From contig JAFACG010000009.1 in NCBI GenBank assembly GCA_023425645.1, positions 303,775 through 367,774 of the forward strand: a stretch of 64,000 bases of DNA, in the 5' to 3' direction. This DNA is from Pseudomonadota bacterium (GTDB lineage: Bacteria > Pseudomonadota > Gammaproteobacteria > Burkholderiales > Burkholderiaceae_B). Positions within the stretch are counted from its first letter, which is position 1. Every line of letters begins with the position of its first letter. The position numbers and the translations under genes were made by a program. Below are positions 1-7,982 of the stretch, one piece after another. The notes beneath the pieces are model-generated. The model was not told where the DNA came from and did not search any database. It saw only the letters and a list, made by a program, of their open reading frames with translations.

Positions 1-2
1 GC

Positions 3-365
3 GTCTGTGAACAGGTGCGCGCCGGGATCACGGCCTTGCCGCGCGGCCAGCGCATGGCCGGCCAGGCCATGGGCTTCACCCTGCCGCAGACCTATCGCTA
101 CGTGCTGCTGCCCGTGGCCCTGCGCAACATCATCCCGCCGTTGACTTCGGAGTTCCTGATCATCTCCAAGAACTCGGCCGTGGCCTCGACCATAGGCCTG
201 CTGGAGCTCTCGGGCCAGGCGCGCCAACTGGTGGACTACACCTCGCAGCCCTATGAGTCCTTCATCTGCGTGACGCTGGGCTACATCGTGCTGAACTTCC
301 TGATTATTCGCCTGATGAGCTGGGTCCGCAAAACCACTCGCCTGCCAGGCCTGCTCGGAGACTGA
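3..365 (+). CDS. gltJ: Polar amino acid ABC transporter permease (GltJ-like), 3' part
   Basis: The frame is open to the left edge, so only about the last 120 codons are here. The protein is an inner-membrane permease of a polar amino acid (glutamate/aspartate type) ABC importer. The cytoplasmic EAA loop that contacts the ATPase is visible (GQAMGFTLPQTYRYVLLP, then NIIPPL), followed by hydrophobic membrane segments. The stop lies one base before the next permease gene, and an ATPase gene follows, giving the usual J-K-L order. The amino acid specificity is inferred from resemblance to GltJKL; other HisM/HisQ-family substrates remain possible. Confidence 0.85.
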   Translation, partial: VCEQVRAGITALPRGQRMAGQAMGFTLPQTYRYVLLPVALRNIIPPLTSEFLIISKNSAVASTIGLLELSGQARQLVDYTSQPYESFICVTLGYIVLNFLIIRLMSWVRKTTRLPGLLGD

Positions 366-366
366 C

Positions 367-1047
367 ATGCTGGAACTCGATTGGAGCGCGCTCTGGGATT
401 CGCGCCATCTGCTGGCCGCCGGCATGTGGATCACGGTGCAGGTCACGGCCGTGGCCATTGTCTGCGGGCTGGCCTGGGGAACGGTGCTGGCGGTGTTTGC
501 CATTTCGGGCAATCGCTGGCTGCGTGGTTTCTCGCAGGCGTATGTGACCTTTTTCCGGTCCATTCCTCTGGTCATGCTGCTGCTGTGGTTCTTCCTGATC
601 GTGCCGCAGGCCCTGAAGGCGGTGTTCGATCTGTCGCCCAGCGTGGACATCCGCCTGGTGTCGGCCATGGTGGCCTTCGCCCTGCTGGAGTCGGCTTTTT
701 TCTGCGAGATCATGCGCGCCGGCATCCAGAGCCTGTCGCGCGGCCAGCTGCATGCGGCGCGGGCGCTGGGCATGACGCCGCTGCAATCCATGCGCTATGT
801 GATCCTGCCGCAGGCCCTGAAGGCCATGACGCCCATCATCATGACCCAATGCATCGTGATCTTTCAGGACACCTCGCTGGTCTCGGTCATCGCGCTGGGC
901 GATTTCTTCCGCCGCGCCACCGCCATCGGCGAGCGCGACGGCACGCTGATCGAAATGCTGGTGTTTGCCGGCGTGACTTATTGGATAATCTGTTCGTTGA
1001 TGACGGCCTTCGTCAAACTGATTCAAGCAAGGACGCAGAATGGTTGA
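367..1047 (+). CDS. gltK: Polar amino acid ABC transporter permease (GltK-like)
   Basis: A 226-residue permease, the second membrane subunit of the importer. It has several hydrophobic segments, a sequence typical of the HisM/GltK family ([18 protein letters not shown]) and the EAA loop near residues 125-155 ([18 protein letters not shown]). It starts one base after the preceding permease stops, and its 3' end overlaps the ATPase gene start by 8 bases, so the three genes are translated as one operon. It should form a heterodimer with the upstream permease in the inner membrane. Confidence 0.9.
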   Translation: MLELDWSALWDSRHLLAAGMWITVQVTAVAIVCGLAWGTVLAVFAISGNRWLRGFSQAYVTFFRSIPLVMLLLWFFLIVPQALKAVFDLSPSVDIRLVSAMVAFALLESAFFCEIMRAGIQSLSRGQLHAARALGMTPLQSMRYVILPQALKAMTPIIMTQCIVIFQDTSLVSVIALGDFFRRATAIGERDGTLIEMLVFAGVTYWIICSLMTAFVKLIQARTQNG

Positions 1048-1765
1048 GCTCAAGAATGTATCGAAGTGGTATGGCAAGTTCCACGCCCTGAAGGACTGCA
1101 GCGTGCGGGTCGAGAAGGGCGAAGTGGTGGTGTTCTGCGGTCCGTCCGGCTCGGGCAAGTCCACGCTGATCAAGACCATCAACGGTCTGGAGGAAATCCA
1201 GGAAGGCGAGATCCTGTTCAACGGCCAGTCCATCCATGCCCCCGGGCGCAAGATGTCCGAGCTGCGCACCAGGATCGGCATGGTGTTCCAGCATTTCGAG
1301 CTGTTTCCCCACCTGACGGTGCTGGACAATCTGTGCATCGCTCAGGTCAAGGTGCTGGGCCGCGACCGCAGGCAGGCCGAGGAGAAGGCCCTGAAGCTGC
1401 TCGAGCGAGTCGGCCTGGCAGCCCATGCCCACAAGCATCCCGCCCAGCTGTCCGGGGGCCAGCAGCAGCGCGTGGCCATTGCGCGCGCCCTGTCCATGGA
1501 CCCGGAGATCATGCTGTTCGACGAACCCACCTCGGCGCTGGATCCGGAGATGATCAACGAAGTGCTGGCCGTGATGGTGGAGCTGGCCCAGGAAGGCATG
1601 ACCATGCTGGTGGTCACCCATGAAATGGGCTTTGCCAAAAAAGTGGCCGACAAGGTCGTGTTCATGGACCAGGGCTCCATTGTCGAAGTCTCCGACAAGG
1701 AGTCCTTCTTCAGCCAGCCCAAGTCCGATCGCGCCCAGGATTTCCTGAAGAAGATCATCCACTGA
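1040..1765 (+). CDS. gltL: Polar amino acid ABC transporter ATP-binding protein (GltL-like)
   Basis: A 241-residue ABC ATPase that powers the two preceding permeases. Walker A is GPSGSGKS at residues 34-41, the signature is LSGGQQQR near residue 135, and Walker B plus D-loop is [11 protein letters not shown]. Length is normal for the GlnQ/GltL family. The ATG overlaps the permease 3' end. No substrate-binding protein gene follows, so it is presumably upstream of the window. A GC-rich hairpin lies just downstream. Confidence 0.93.
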   Translation: MVELKNVSKWYGKFHALKDCSVRVEKGEVVVFCGPSGSGKSTLIKTINGLEEIQEGEILFNGQSIHAPGRKMSELRTRIGMVFQHFELFPHLTVLDNLCIAQVKVLGRDRRQAEEKALKLLERVGLAAHAHKHPAQLSGGQQQRVAIARALSMDPEIMLFDEPTSALDPEMINEVLAVMVELAQEGMTMLVVTHEMGFAKKVADKVVFMDQGSIVEVSDKESFFSQPKSDRAQDFLKKIIH

Positions 1766-1787
1766 ACGTCGACAGTCCTGTGCTTTG

Positions 1788-1818
1788 CGGCCCGGCCCGC
1801 CTCTGGCGCGCCGGGCCG
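1788..1818. terminator. Hairpin between convergent gltL and hydrolase genes
   Basis: A 9-bp perfect stem (CGGCCCGGC / GCCGGGCCG) around a 13-base loop lies between the ends of two convergent genes. It has no U-tract on either strand, so a role as a shared terminator or mRNA 3' end is inferred from position. Confidence 0.5.
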
Positions 1819-1835
1819 TTCGTCCAAGAGCGCGT

Positions 1836-2498
1836 TCAGCGCAGGTGGCGGGCGAAGAACTCCAGGGTGCGTTGCTGGGCCAGCTCGTAGGAAGGCGCGT
1901 GGAAGTCGGCGCGCTGCTGGCAGCCGAAACCGTGGCCGGCTTCGTCGTATTCATAGATGTCGGCCTGCGGCTGGGCGGCGCGTATGGCCTGCACGGCGCT
2001 GGGCGGAATGGAGTGGTCCTGAACGCCGAAGTGCATCTGCACCGGCACCCGAGGTTTCAGGTCCGCCGCCTGGGCGATCTGGGCGCCGTACCAGCAGCTG
2101 GCGGCCTGCAGGCCCTCCAGCTTGCAGGCCGCCTGCCAGCTCAGCGAACCGCCCCAGCAATAACCCACGATGCCCACGTGGCGCTGGCCCAGCGCATCGA
2201 TGGCGGCCTGCAGGTCCAGCAGGGTCTTTTCAAGGGGAATGGCGCCGCGCAGGGCCAGGCCGCGCTGCACGTCCTGGGCGGTGTAGCCCATTTCCACGCC
2301 GCGCTCCCGGCGGTCGAACAGGGCGGGCGAGATCACCCGGTAGCCTTGCTGCGCAAAGCGCTCGCACGTGGCCCGGATATGGTCGTTCACGCCGAAGATT
2401 TCCTGCAGCACGACCAGGCCGCGCGGGGAATGCTCGTCGCCCGTGACATAGGCCTGGAATTCGTGCTGGTCGGCGCTGGTGATGCGCTGTGTGCTCAT
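1836..2498 (-). CDS. Dienelactone hydrolase family protein
   Basis: A 220-residue alpha/beta hydrolase of the dienelactone hydrolase (DLH) family. The cysteine nucleophile sits in GYCWGG (C114), with the expected acid in GVQDHSIPP (D161) and the histidine in DEAGHGF (H189). The conserved glutamate of DLH appears in LQEIFG (E33). The protein is cytoplasmic with no signal peptide. Family members hydrolyse dienelactone in chlorocatechol breakdown, but most stand-alone homologues like this one have unknown substrates. No aromatic catabolism genes are adjacent, so a general carboxylesterase-like role is as likely. Confidence 0.88.
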   Translation of the reverse strand: MSTQRITSADQHEFQAYVTGDEHSPRGLVVLQEIFGVNDHIRATCERFAQQGYRVISPALFDRRERGVEMGYTAQDVQRGLALRGAIPLEKTLLDLQAAIDALGQRHVGIVGYCWGGSLSWQAACKLEGLQAASCWYGAQIAQAADLKPRVPVQMHFGVQDHSIPPSAVQAIRAAQPQADIYEYDEAGHGFGCQQRADFHAPSYELAQQRTLEFFARHLR

Positions 2499-2649
2499 GG
2501 CGCTATTCCTTCATGGGTGAATGAATAAACCCCATTTATAGCAGGCGGCGGGGACTGGCGGCCAGCACGAGCTCTGAACAGTTGCAAGCCGTCTTGCATC
2601 GGGGAACGCGTGGAAGGCCGCATCTGCCTTTACAATTGCCCGGACACCA

Positions 2650-2700
2650 AGCCCATGAATCGACTGCGCCCGCCATGCTCGCGCAGTCGATTCATGGGCT
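2650..2700. repeat. Perfect 20-bp inverted repeat upstream of a small membrane protein gene
   Basis: Arms at 2650-2669 and 2681-2700 are perfectly complementary, with an 11-base loop. No T-run follows on either strand, which argues against a simple intrinsic terminator. It lies in the 274-base gap between the hydrolase gene start (minus) and the small membrane protein gene (plus), about 70 bases before the latter's start. Confidence 0.8.
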
Positions 2701-2772
2701 CCCGATGTTGCTTGGTCCGTCATGGGGGCGGGCTGTCTGCGGGCCTATGGCTCTTGTTTTGGCGGAAATTTG

Positions 2773-3015
2773 ATGCGTGAAATTTTGACGGATGGTCTGT
2801 TCTGGACCATTGTGATGCCCTGGGCGCTGTTCATCGGACTGTTCCTGGTGCCCAGGAATCCCGCCTGGTTGCGGCGCTATGCCTTTCCAGGCTTTTTCTT
2901 TGTCATCGGCGCCGTGCTGATCGGCATGGTGGCGGTAGGCGTGGGCATTTTCAGCCTGGTGCTGGGCTTGATCGCTTTCTGGGTGGCATACGAGCGACCC
3001 CGCGCCGCGGTCTGA
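2773..3015 (+). CDS. Small two-helix membrane protein, unknown function
   Basis: An 80-residue hydrophobic protein. An upstream in-frame ATG at 2722 exists, but the ATG at 2773 begins the hydrophobic protein proper (MREILTDGLFW). Two or three membrane segments are visible: around residues 9-25, around 40-55, and a hydrophobic C-terminal stretch ending in charged YERPRAAV. I recognise no family. A hairpin terminator follows directly, which supports a real transcription unit. Confidence 0.6.
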   Translation: MREILTDGLFWTIVMPWALFIGLFLVPRNPAWLRRYAFPGFFFVIGAVLIGMVAVGVGIFSLVLGLIAFWVAYERPRAAV

Positions 3016-3031
3016 TCTTCCCAAGGAAAAA

Positions 3032-3063
3032 AAGCCGGCCAGACATAAGCTGGCCCGCTTTCT
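3032..3063. terminator. Bidirectional intrinsic terminator
   Basis: A hairpin AAGCCGGCCAG / CTGGCCCGCTT with one mismatch is flanked by an A-run on the left and a T-rich run on the right. It lies between the convergent small membrane protein gene and the flavoenzyme gene, so it can serve both strands. Confidence 0.75.
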
Positions 3064-3081
3064 TCATTGCCCGACTATTTC

Positions 3082-4230
3082 TCATGCCGCTTGCAATGCA
3101 TGCACGCCATAGCGCGCCGCCACGTTGCGTTCGCCAATGGCCAGGCCCGTGGTCATGCCCAGGCCCGTGTGCATCACCGTGACCAAGGTGCCGGCGTCGG
3201 CCCGCAGCACGGAGAAGGGCGCCGGGCCCTTGGCGCCGTAGACGCCCTGCCAGCGCTGCAGCACCTGCACGCGGCAGCCGAGCACGGTCTGCGCCAGATC
3301 CAGCATCAGTTGATCGGTCTCTTCCTGGTTGAAGGGGCTGGCCTGCTGGCCGTAGTCGTGCGAGTCGCCGATGATCAGGTCCCCGGCGGGCGTGGGGCTG
3401 ATCAGCAGGTGTATGCCCTGGTCCAGCAGCTTGCCATGGCGTTGCTGCACCTGCTCGCGCAGGGCCTGGGCCAGCGGCAAATCGCTGAAGGCGCCGTAGT
3501 GCAGGCAGGACAGGCCGGTCAGCAGGGGACGGTCCAGCTGCCAGCCGGCATCCTCGGCGCGCACCTTGAGCATCTGCAGGCGGGTGACCGAGGGCTTGAC
3601 ACTTTGCAGCAGTCCGCGGTGCAGGCTGACGTAGTCATGGCCGGGGCAGACATAGATGCTGTCGGCGGTGAAATCGCCGACGGTGCTCTGAACCCGTCCG
3701 TCCTGCGCGGCGTGGACGTGGGCGTTGGTATGGACCGTCACGCCCATGGCCTGCAGACTGGCCGTGATGGCGGGCAGGGCGTCGCGCGAATAGATCTGCA
3801 GATCGTCCAGGCCTTGCAGTGCTCCGTGGTGGTGCGCCAGCCGGCCTTCGAAGAAACCGGCCAGTTCACGGCCATCCAGCAGGCGGCAGGCCACGCCCAG
3901 CTCCCGGGCGCGGCCGTGGGCGAACTGCGCCAGCACGTCCAGTTCCTGCCGGTTGCGCGCCAGCACCAGCGAGCCCTTGCTGCGCACGTGGAAGCCGGCC
4001 TGGGCGGCCAGTTCCAGCCAGAGGCGGCGGCTCTCGCGCGCCAGCTCCATCATCACGCCCGGGGCCTGGCCGGTGACCAGCACCTGACCGAAATTGCGTA
4101 TCGTGGCGCCCTGGGCCTGGTGGCTGCGCTCGAGCACGGCCACGCTCAGCTTGCGGCGGGCGGCCGCCCAGGCATGCGCCATGCCCAGGATGCCGCCCCC
4201 CACGACGATGACATCGTAGTGTTGAGCCAT
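3082..4230 (-). CDS. FAD-dependent oxidoreductase of aminoethylphosphonate clusters (TIGR03364-like)
   Basis: A 382-residue DAO-family flavoprotein. The N-terminal dinucleotide-binding motif is VVGGGILGMAHA near residues 9-20, and the C-terminal part carries VMHTGLGMTTGLAIGE, typical of glycine/D-amino-acid oxidase folds. I chose the ATG at 4230 because it directly precedes the Rossmann motif; a longer frame exists but overlaps the upstream gene. It is the last gene of an AEP uptake and phosphonatase operon. Relatives recurrent in such clusters oxidise AEP or N-methyl-AEP to phosphonoacetaldehyde, the PhnX substrate. Because no PhnW transaminase is present, I infer this enzyme supplies phosphonoacetaldehyde here. 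Confidence 0.82.
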   Translation of the reverse strand: MAQHYDVIVVGGGILGMAHAWAAARRKLSVAVLERSHQAQGATIRNFGQVLVTGQAPGVMMELARESRRLWLELAAQAGFHVRSKGSLVLARNRQELDVLAQFAHGRARELGVACRLLDGRELAGFFEGRLAHHHGALQGLDDLQIYSRDALPAITASLQAMGVTVHTNAHVHAAQDGRVQSTVGDFTADSIYVCPGHDYVSLHRGLLQSVKPSVTRLQMLKVRAEDAGWQLDRPLLTGLSCLHYGAFSDLPLAQALREQVQQRHGKLLDQGIHLLISPTPAGDLIIGDSHDYGQQASPFNQEETDQLMLDLAQTVLGCRVQVLQRWQGVYGAKGPAPFSVLRADAGTLVTVMHTGLGMTTGLAIGERNVAARYGVHALQAA

Positions 4231-4232
4231 GA

Positions 4233-5252
4233 TTACTTCTTGGCTTCCGATTTGCCGTCGTAGCGCTTGGTCCATTCCTGGATGATGCGTTCGCGGTTCT
4301 CGGCGGCCCACACGAAATTGTTGTCGATCAGGCGCTTGTTCAGGTCGGCCGGCAGGTGGGGGTTGGCCGTGGCGATGGACGGGATGGCCAGCACGGCGAA
4401 GTTGGTCTTGTACAGGTGGTTGGCGGCTTCGCTGGCGGAGAAGTCGGCCAGTTTCTGGGCGGCTTCCAGGTTCTTGGTGCCTTTCATGATGGCCGTGGCC
4501 TCGATCTCCCAGCCCAGGCCTTCCTTAGGGAACACCAGTTCCAGGGGCGCGCCGTCTTCCTTCAGGCGCGCGCCGCGGTAGTCGAAGGACACCCCGATGG
4601 CGTACTCGCCGGCCGCCGCCATGTTGCAAGGCTTGGAGCCGGAGTGCGTGTAGGCGCCGATGTTCTTGTGCAGGCCGTCCATGAAGGCCCAGCCTTTTTC
4701 TTCACCGAACAGCTGCAGCCAGGCGCTGACGTCCAGAAAGCCCGTGCCCGACGAGGCGGGGTTGGGCATGACGATCCTGCTGGCGTACTCGGGCTTGGTC
4801 AGGTCCTCCCAGGAGGCGGGCATGGGCAGCTTGTGCTTCTGCAATTCCACGGTGTTCACGCACAGGGCGGCGGCATAGCCGTCCATGCCGACCCAGCTGG
4901 GCGGGTTGCCCTGGTCGCGCATCTTGGCGTCGATCCTGTCCAGGCCCTTCGGCGCATAGGGCTGCAGCATGCCCTGGCTGGCCATCAGGCCCAGCGAGGA
5001 GCCGGCCAGGCCCCAGATGGCATCGGCCTTGGGGTTGTTCTTTTCGGCCAGCAACTTGGCGGTGATGATGCCGGTGGAGTCGCGCACCCACTGGATCTTG
5101 ATGTCGGGGTTCTCTTTCTCGAAAGCGGCCTGGTAGGCCTTGAGCTGGTCGGCTTCCAGGGCCGTGTACACGGTCAGGGTGGTGGCGGCCTGGGCCAGGG
5201 AGGCGGCGCCCATCAGGGCGGCGGCCAGGGAACTCAGAACGATGGTCTTCAT
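4233..5252 (-). CDS. 2-aminoethylphosphonate ABC transporter substrate-binding protein
   Basis: A 339-residue periplasmic binding protein of the iron/thiamine/AEP type (family 1 SBP). The first about 22 residues form a Sec signal peptide ending in LAQA-ATTLTVY. The mature part begins with the family pattern TLTVYTALEADQLKAYQAAF and includes ADAIWGLAGSSLGLM. Its stop is two bases before the start of the flavoenzyme gene, and phnX lies upstream. AEP specificity is inferred from the phosphonatase and LysR context; the fold alone would also fit iron or spermidine-like ligands. Confidence 0.85.
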   Translation of the reverse strand: MKTIVLSSLAAALMGAASLAQAATTLTVYTALEADQLKAYQAAFEKENPDIKIQWVRDSTGIITAKLLAEKNNPKADAIWGLAGSSLGLMASQGMLQPYAPKGLDRIDAKMRDQGNPPSWVGMDGYAAALCVNTVELQKHKLPMPASWEDLTKPEYASRIVMPNPASSGTGFLDVSAWLQLFGEEKGWAFMDGLHKNIGAYTHSGSKPCNMAAAGEYAIGVSFDYRGARLKEDGAPLELVFPKEGLGWEIEATAIMKGTKNLEAAQKLADFSASEAANHLYKTNFAVLAIPSIATANPHLPADLNKRLIDNNFVWAAENRERIIQEWTKRYDGKSEAKK

Positions 5253-5284
5253 GCGGAAAGCTCCGTTTTGTGTCGGAAAGGGGT

Positions 5285-6157
5285 TCAGGATTGGACGGGG
5301 TCGGTGGGCAGCGCGCCGGCCGCCAGGCGGTGCTGGATGTCTTGCAGCACGGCGGGCAGCTCGGCCACGGTGTCGATCAGGTAGTGAGGGCGCACGGGGG
5401 CGAAGGCGGCGGCGGCCCGTTCGCGGGCGGCCTGCCGGGCGGCCTCGTCCAGGGCGTGGAACTCCGCCTCGGTCAGGCCGGCGGCGTTGCCCGAGAGCAG
5501 CAGGCCCACCGTCCACATGCCGGCGCCATGGCCTTCCTCTATGCCCACCGGCGTGTCGTCGATCTTCACGCAGCCGGCCACCTGGCTGACTTCCAGGCGG
5601 ATCACGTTTTCCAGGGCCATGGCCGGCCAGGGGCGCGCCAGGGGCACCTCGTCGAAGGCAACGTGGTGGTCCACGAAGACCTGCTGCCGGTTGGCGTGCT
5701 GCAGCAGATTGTCCAGTACGGCGCGCGGGTAGCCCGAGCAGGAACCGATCTTCAGGCCCTGGCGGCGCGCCCAGGAAAGGGTCTCGCGCACGCCGGGGAT
5801 GGGGGCCGAGAATTCGCCCACGCGCTCGGTCTGCAGCGGCAGGAAGGTGTTGTAGATCTGGTCGACGTCGCTGTCCTCGGGTTCGCGCTGGTGCAGGGCG
5901 ATGAATTGCGCATGGACCTCGGGCAGCGCCAGCATGGCCTTGATGTGGTCCCATTTGCCTATGCCCATGGCGCTGCGGGCCTGCTCCAGGTTCAGCCGCA
6001 GGTCGAAGCGGGCGAAGGCCTCGACCAGGATCTGCGTAGGGGCGAAGGAGCCGAAGTCCACCAGCGTGCCGGCCCAGTCGAAGACCAGGGCTTCCAGGCG
6101 GACGGCTTGGGTGGAGCGCCCGTCCAGGCGCGTGATGGCGGGGGTCAGGGGTTGCAT
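5285..6157 (-). CDS. phnX: Phosphonoacetaldehyde hydrolase (phosphonatase)
   Basis: A 290-residue HAD-superfamily enzyme that cleaves phosphonoacetaldehyde to acetaldehyde and phosphate. The HAD nucleophile motif is FDWAGT (D27). The lysine that forms the Schiff base in characterised phosphonatases corresponds to K68 in MGIGKWDHIK. The motif region around 138-146 (GSCSGYPRA) and the acidic motif VKIDDTPVGIEEG (D200/D201) fit the family, as do VPLARPWPAM and GAGMWTVG. It has an N-terminal extension of about 20 residues. It sits between the AEP permease and binding-protein genes, so uptake and C-P cleavage are coupled in one operon. Confidence 0.92.
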   Translation of the reverse strand: MQPLTPAITRLDGRSTQAVRLEALVFDWAGTLVDFGSFAPTQILVEAFARFDLRLNLEQARSAMGIGKWDHIKAMLALPEVHAQFIALHQREPEDSDVDQIYNTFLPLQTERVGEFSAPIPGVRETLSWARRQGLKIGSCSGYPRAVLDNLLQHANRQQVFVDHHVAFDEVPLARPWPAMALENVIRLEVSQVAGCVKIDDTPVGIEEGHGAGMWTVGLLLSGNAAGLTEAEFHALDEAARQAARERAAAAFAPVRPHYLIDTVAELPAVLQDIQHRLAAGALPTDPVQS

Positions 6158-6164
6158 GGCTATC

Positions 6165-7982
6165 CTATCGTGTCGGAGAAAGTGGGGAAGAAGAGCGCCA
6201 GGCCTGGGTGCGGCGCAGGGCGGCGTGGCTCAGCAGGTGGGCCAGCAGGCAGAACACGGCCGAGCTGAGCATGATCAGGGTGCACATGGCGACAGCAGCG
6301 CTGATGAAGCCGGCGTCGTCCATGTTCAATACGGCCACCGAGGCCAGCACGGTCTGGGGGCTGTACAGGAAGACCACGGCCGACACGGTGGTCATGGCCG
6401 AGACGAACAGGTAGCGCGCCACCGACAGCAGGGCGGGCAGGCACAGCGGCATGGTTACGCCGGTCAGGGTGGCCAGGCGCGGCGCCTTGAGGGAGGCGGC
6501 CGCCGCTTCCAGTTCGGCGGGGATGGTTTTCAGGGCGGTCACGAAGGTCAGGTGCGCGCTGGTGTACAGGTGCACCACCGTGCACAGCACCAGCAGCGCC
6601 ATGGAGCCGTACAGGCCGCCCAGCGGATTGTCCGGATGGTTGAAGAAGAAGATGTAGCCCAGGCCCAGCACCAGGCCGGGGATGGCCATGGGCGTCAGGG
6701 CCAGCATGCGCAGCAGGCTGTACAGGCCTTGTTCGGCGCGGCCGCGCGCCGGCAGCTTTTCCAGGATCCAGGCGCCCAGGAAAATCAGGGCGGCGCCCAG
6801 CAGGGCGGTGCACAGGCTCATGAACAGGCTGTTGCGCCAGGCCAGCCAGCCGCCGCCGTCCATATTGTCGAAATCATAGGATTTCAAGGACAGGCTCAGG
6901 TTGTAGGGCCAGAACTTGATCAGGGAAGCCCAGACGGCCATGCCCACGATGGCCAGGATGGCCAGCGATACCAGCGTCAGCACGGCGCCGAAGAAGCGGT
7001 CGCGGCAGGCGTGCGGCTGGGGGATGTAGGCGCTCAGCTGTCCTTGCGCCTGGGCGCCGGCGCGGGCCCGCAGGTGGCGGTCCAGCAGAAAGGTCAGCAC
7101 GGCGGGCACCAGCAGCAGCATGCCGATGGCGGCGCCCTTGGAGAACTGCAATTGGCCGACCACGGCCTTGTAGGCCTCCATGGCCAGCACATTGTAGGAG
7201 CCGCCCACGACCTTGGGCACGCCGAAGTCGGTCACGGTCAGGGTGAAGACCAGGCAGGCGGCCGAGAATACCGCATAGCGGCTGGCCGGCAGGGTGACGG
7301 TCAGGAAGCGGCGCCAGGCGCCGGCGCCCATGGCGCGGGCGGCGTCGTACAGGCGCGCATCGGCCAGCGCCAGGCCGGTGCCCAGGATCATGAGCGCATG
7401 GGGAAAGCTATAGAAGGCCTCGCCCAGCACGATGCCCCAGAAGCCGTAGATGGTATGGCCGCCTACCCAGTCGCGCAGCAGCCCCTGGTTGCCGAACAGA
7501 TAGATCAGCGACAGGCCCGGCATCAGGGACGGCGCCAGCAGCGGCAGCAGGCCCAGGGCGCGGAACAGGCCGGCGCCGCGAATGCAGCAGCGCTGCAGCG
7601 CGAAGGCGAAGGCGTAGGCGGCGGGAACGACGATGGCCAGAGTGGTCAGGCCGACCAGGACGCTGCGGCCCACCATGGGCATGAAGCCGGGAGCGCCGAC
7701 AATGCTCCAGAACTGCGTCAGGCCCGTCAGCTTGCCGTCGCCGTCCTGGACGGCGCGCAACAGGATGAACAGCATGGGCAGGGCCAGGAACAGCACCAGC
7801 AGAACGAGCAGGGCCAGCACCAGAGTGCGGCGCGCCGCATACCCCATCCAGGAAGGCAGGGCCTGGCGGGCCAGCTTGCGGGCCGCAACGGGACGCTCCT
7901 CGGATTGCATGCGGCTGCGCGCGGCCGCGGCCTGGCGCAGCGGTGCGGCGCGGCCGGAGGTGGTCAGTTCAGGCATGGGCAT
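6165..7982 (-). CDS. AEP ABC transporter permease, two permease domains fused
   Basis: A 605-residue inner-membrane protein with about 12 hydrophobic segments. It holds two binding-protein-dependent permease domains in tandem, one in residues about 50-310 and one in about 330-590. Each has an EAA loop (DAARAMGAGAWRRFLTVTLP in the first; AAAASLKAPRLATLTGVTMP in the second). Tandem permeases of this kind are known in AEP and Fe3+ importers. The start at 7982 overlaps the 3' end of the ATPase gene by 14 bases; the in-frame ATG at 7976 is also possible. It lies 7 bases upstream of phnX. Confidence 0.87.
   Translation of the reverse strand: MPMPELTTSGRAAPLRQAAAARSRMQSEERPVAARKLARQALPSWMGYAARRTLVLALLVLLVLFLALPMLFILLRAVQDGDGKLTGLTQFWSIVGAPGFMPMVGRSVLVGLTTLAIVVPAAYAFAFALQRCCIRGAGLFRALGLLPLLAPSLMPGLSLIYLFGNQGLLRDWVGGHTIYGFWGIVLGEAFYSFPHALMILGTGLALADARLYDAARAMGAGAWRRFLTVTLPASRYAVFSAACLVFTLTVTDFGVPKVVGGSYNVLAMEAYKAVVGQLQFSKGAAIGMLLLVPAVLTFLLDRHLRARAGAQAQGQLSAYIPQPHACRDRFFGAVLTLVSLAILAIVGMAVWASLIKFWPYNLSLSLKSYDFDNMDGGGWLAWRNSLFMSLCTALLGAALIFLGAWILEKLPARGRAEQGLYSLLRMLALTPMAIPGLVLGLGYIFFFNHPDNPLGGLYGSMALLVLCTVVHLYTSAHLTFVTALKTIPAELEAAAASLKAPRLATLTGVTMPLCLPALLSVARYLFVSAMTTVSAVVFLYSPQTVLASVAVLNMDDAGFISAAVAMCTLIMLSSAVFCLLAHLLSHAALRRTQAWRSSSPLSPTR

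Noticed and set aside
304..1338. Long minus-strand frame opposite the amino acid transporter genes
   Set aside because: It is antisense to well-recognised gltK/gltL and rich in His/Gln/Arg, typical of the shadow frame of high-GC genes.
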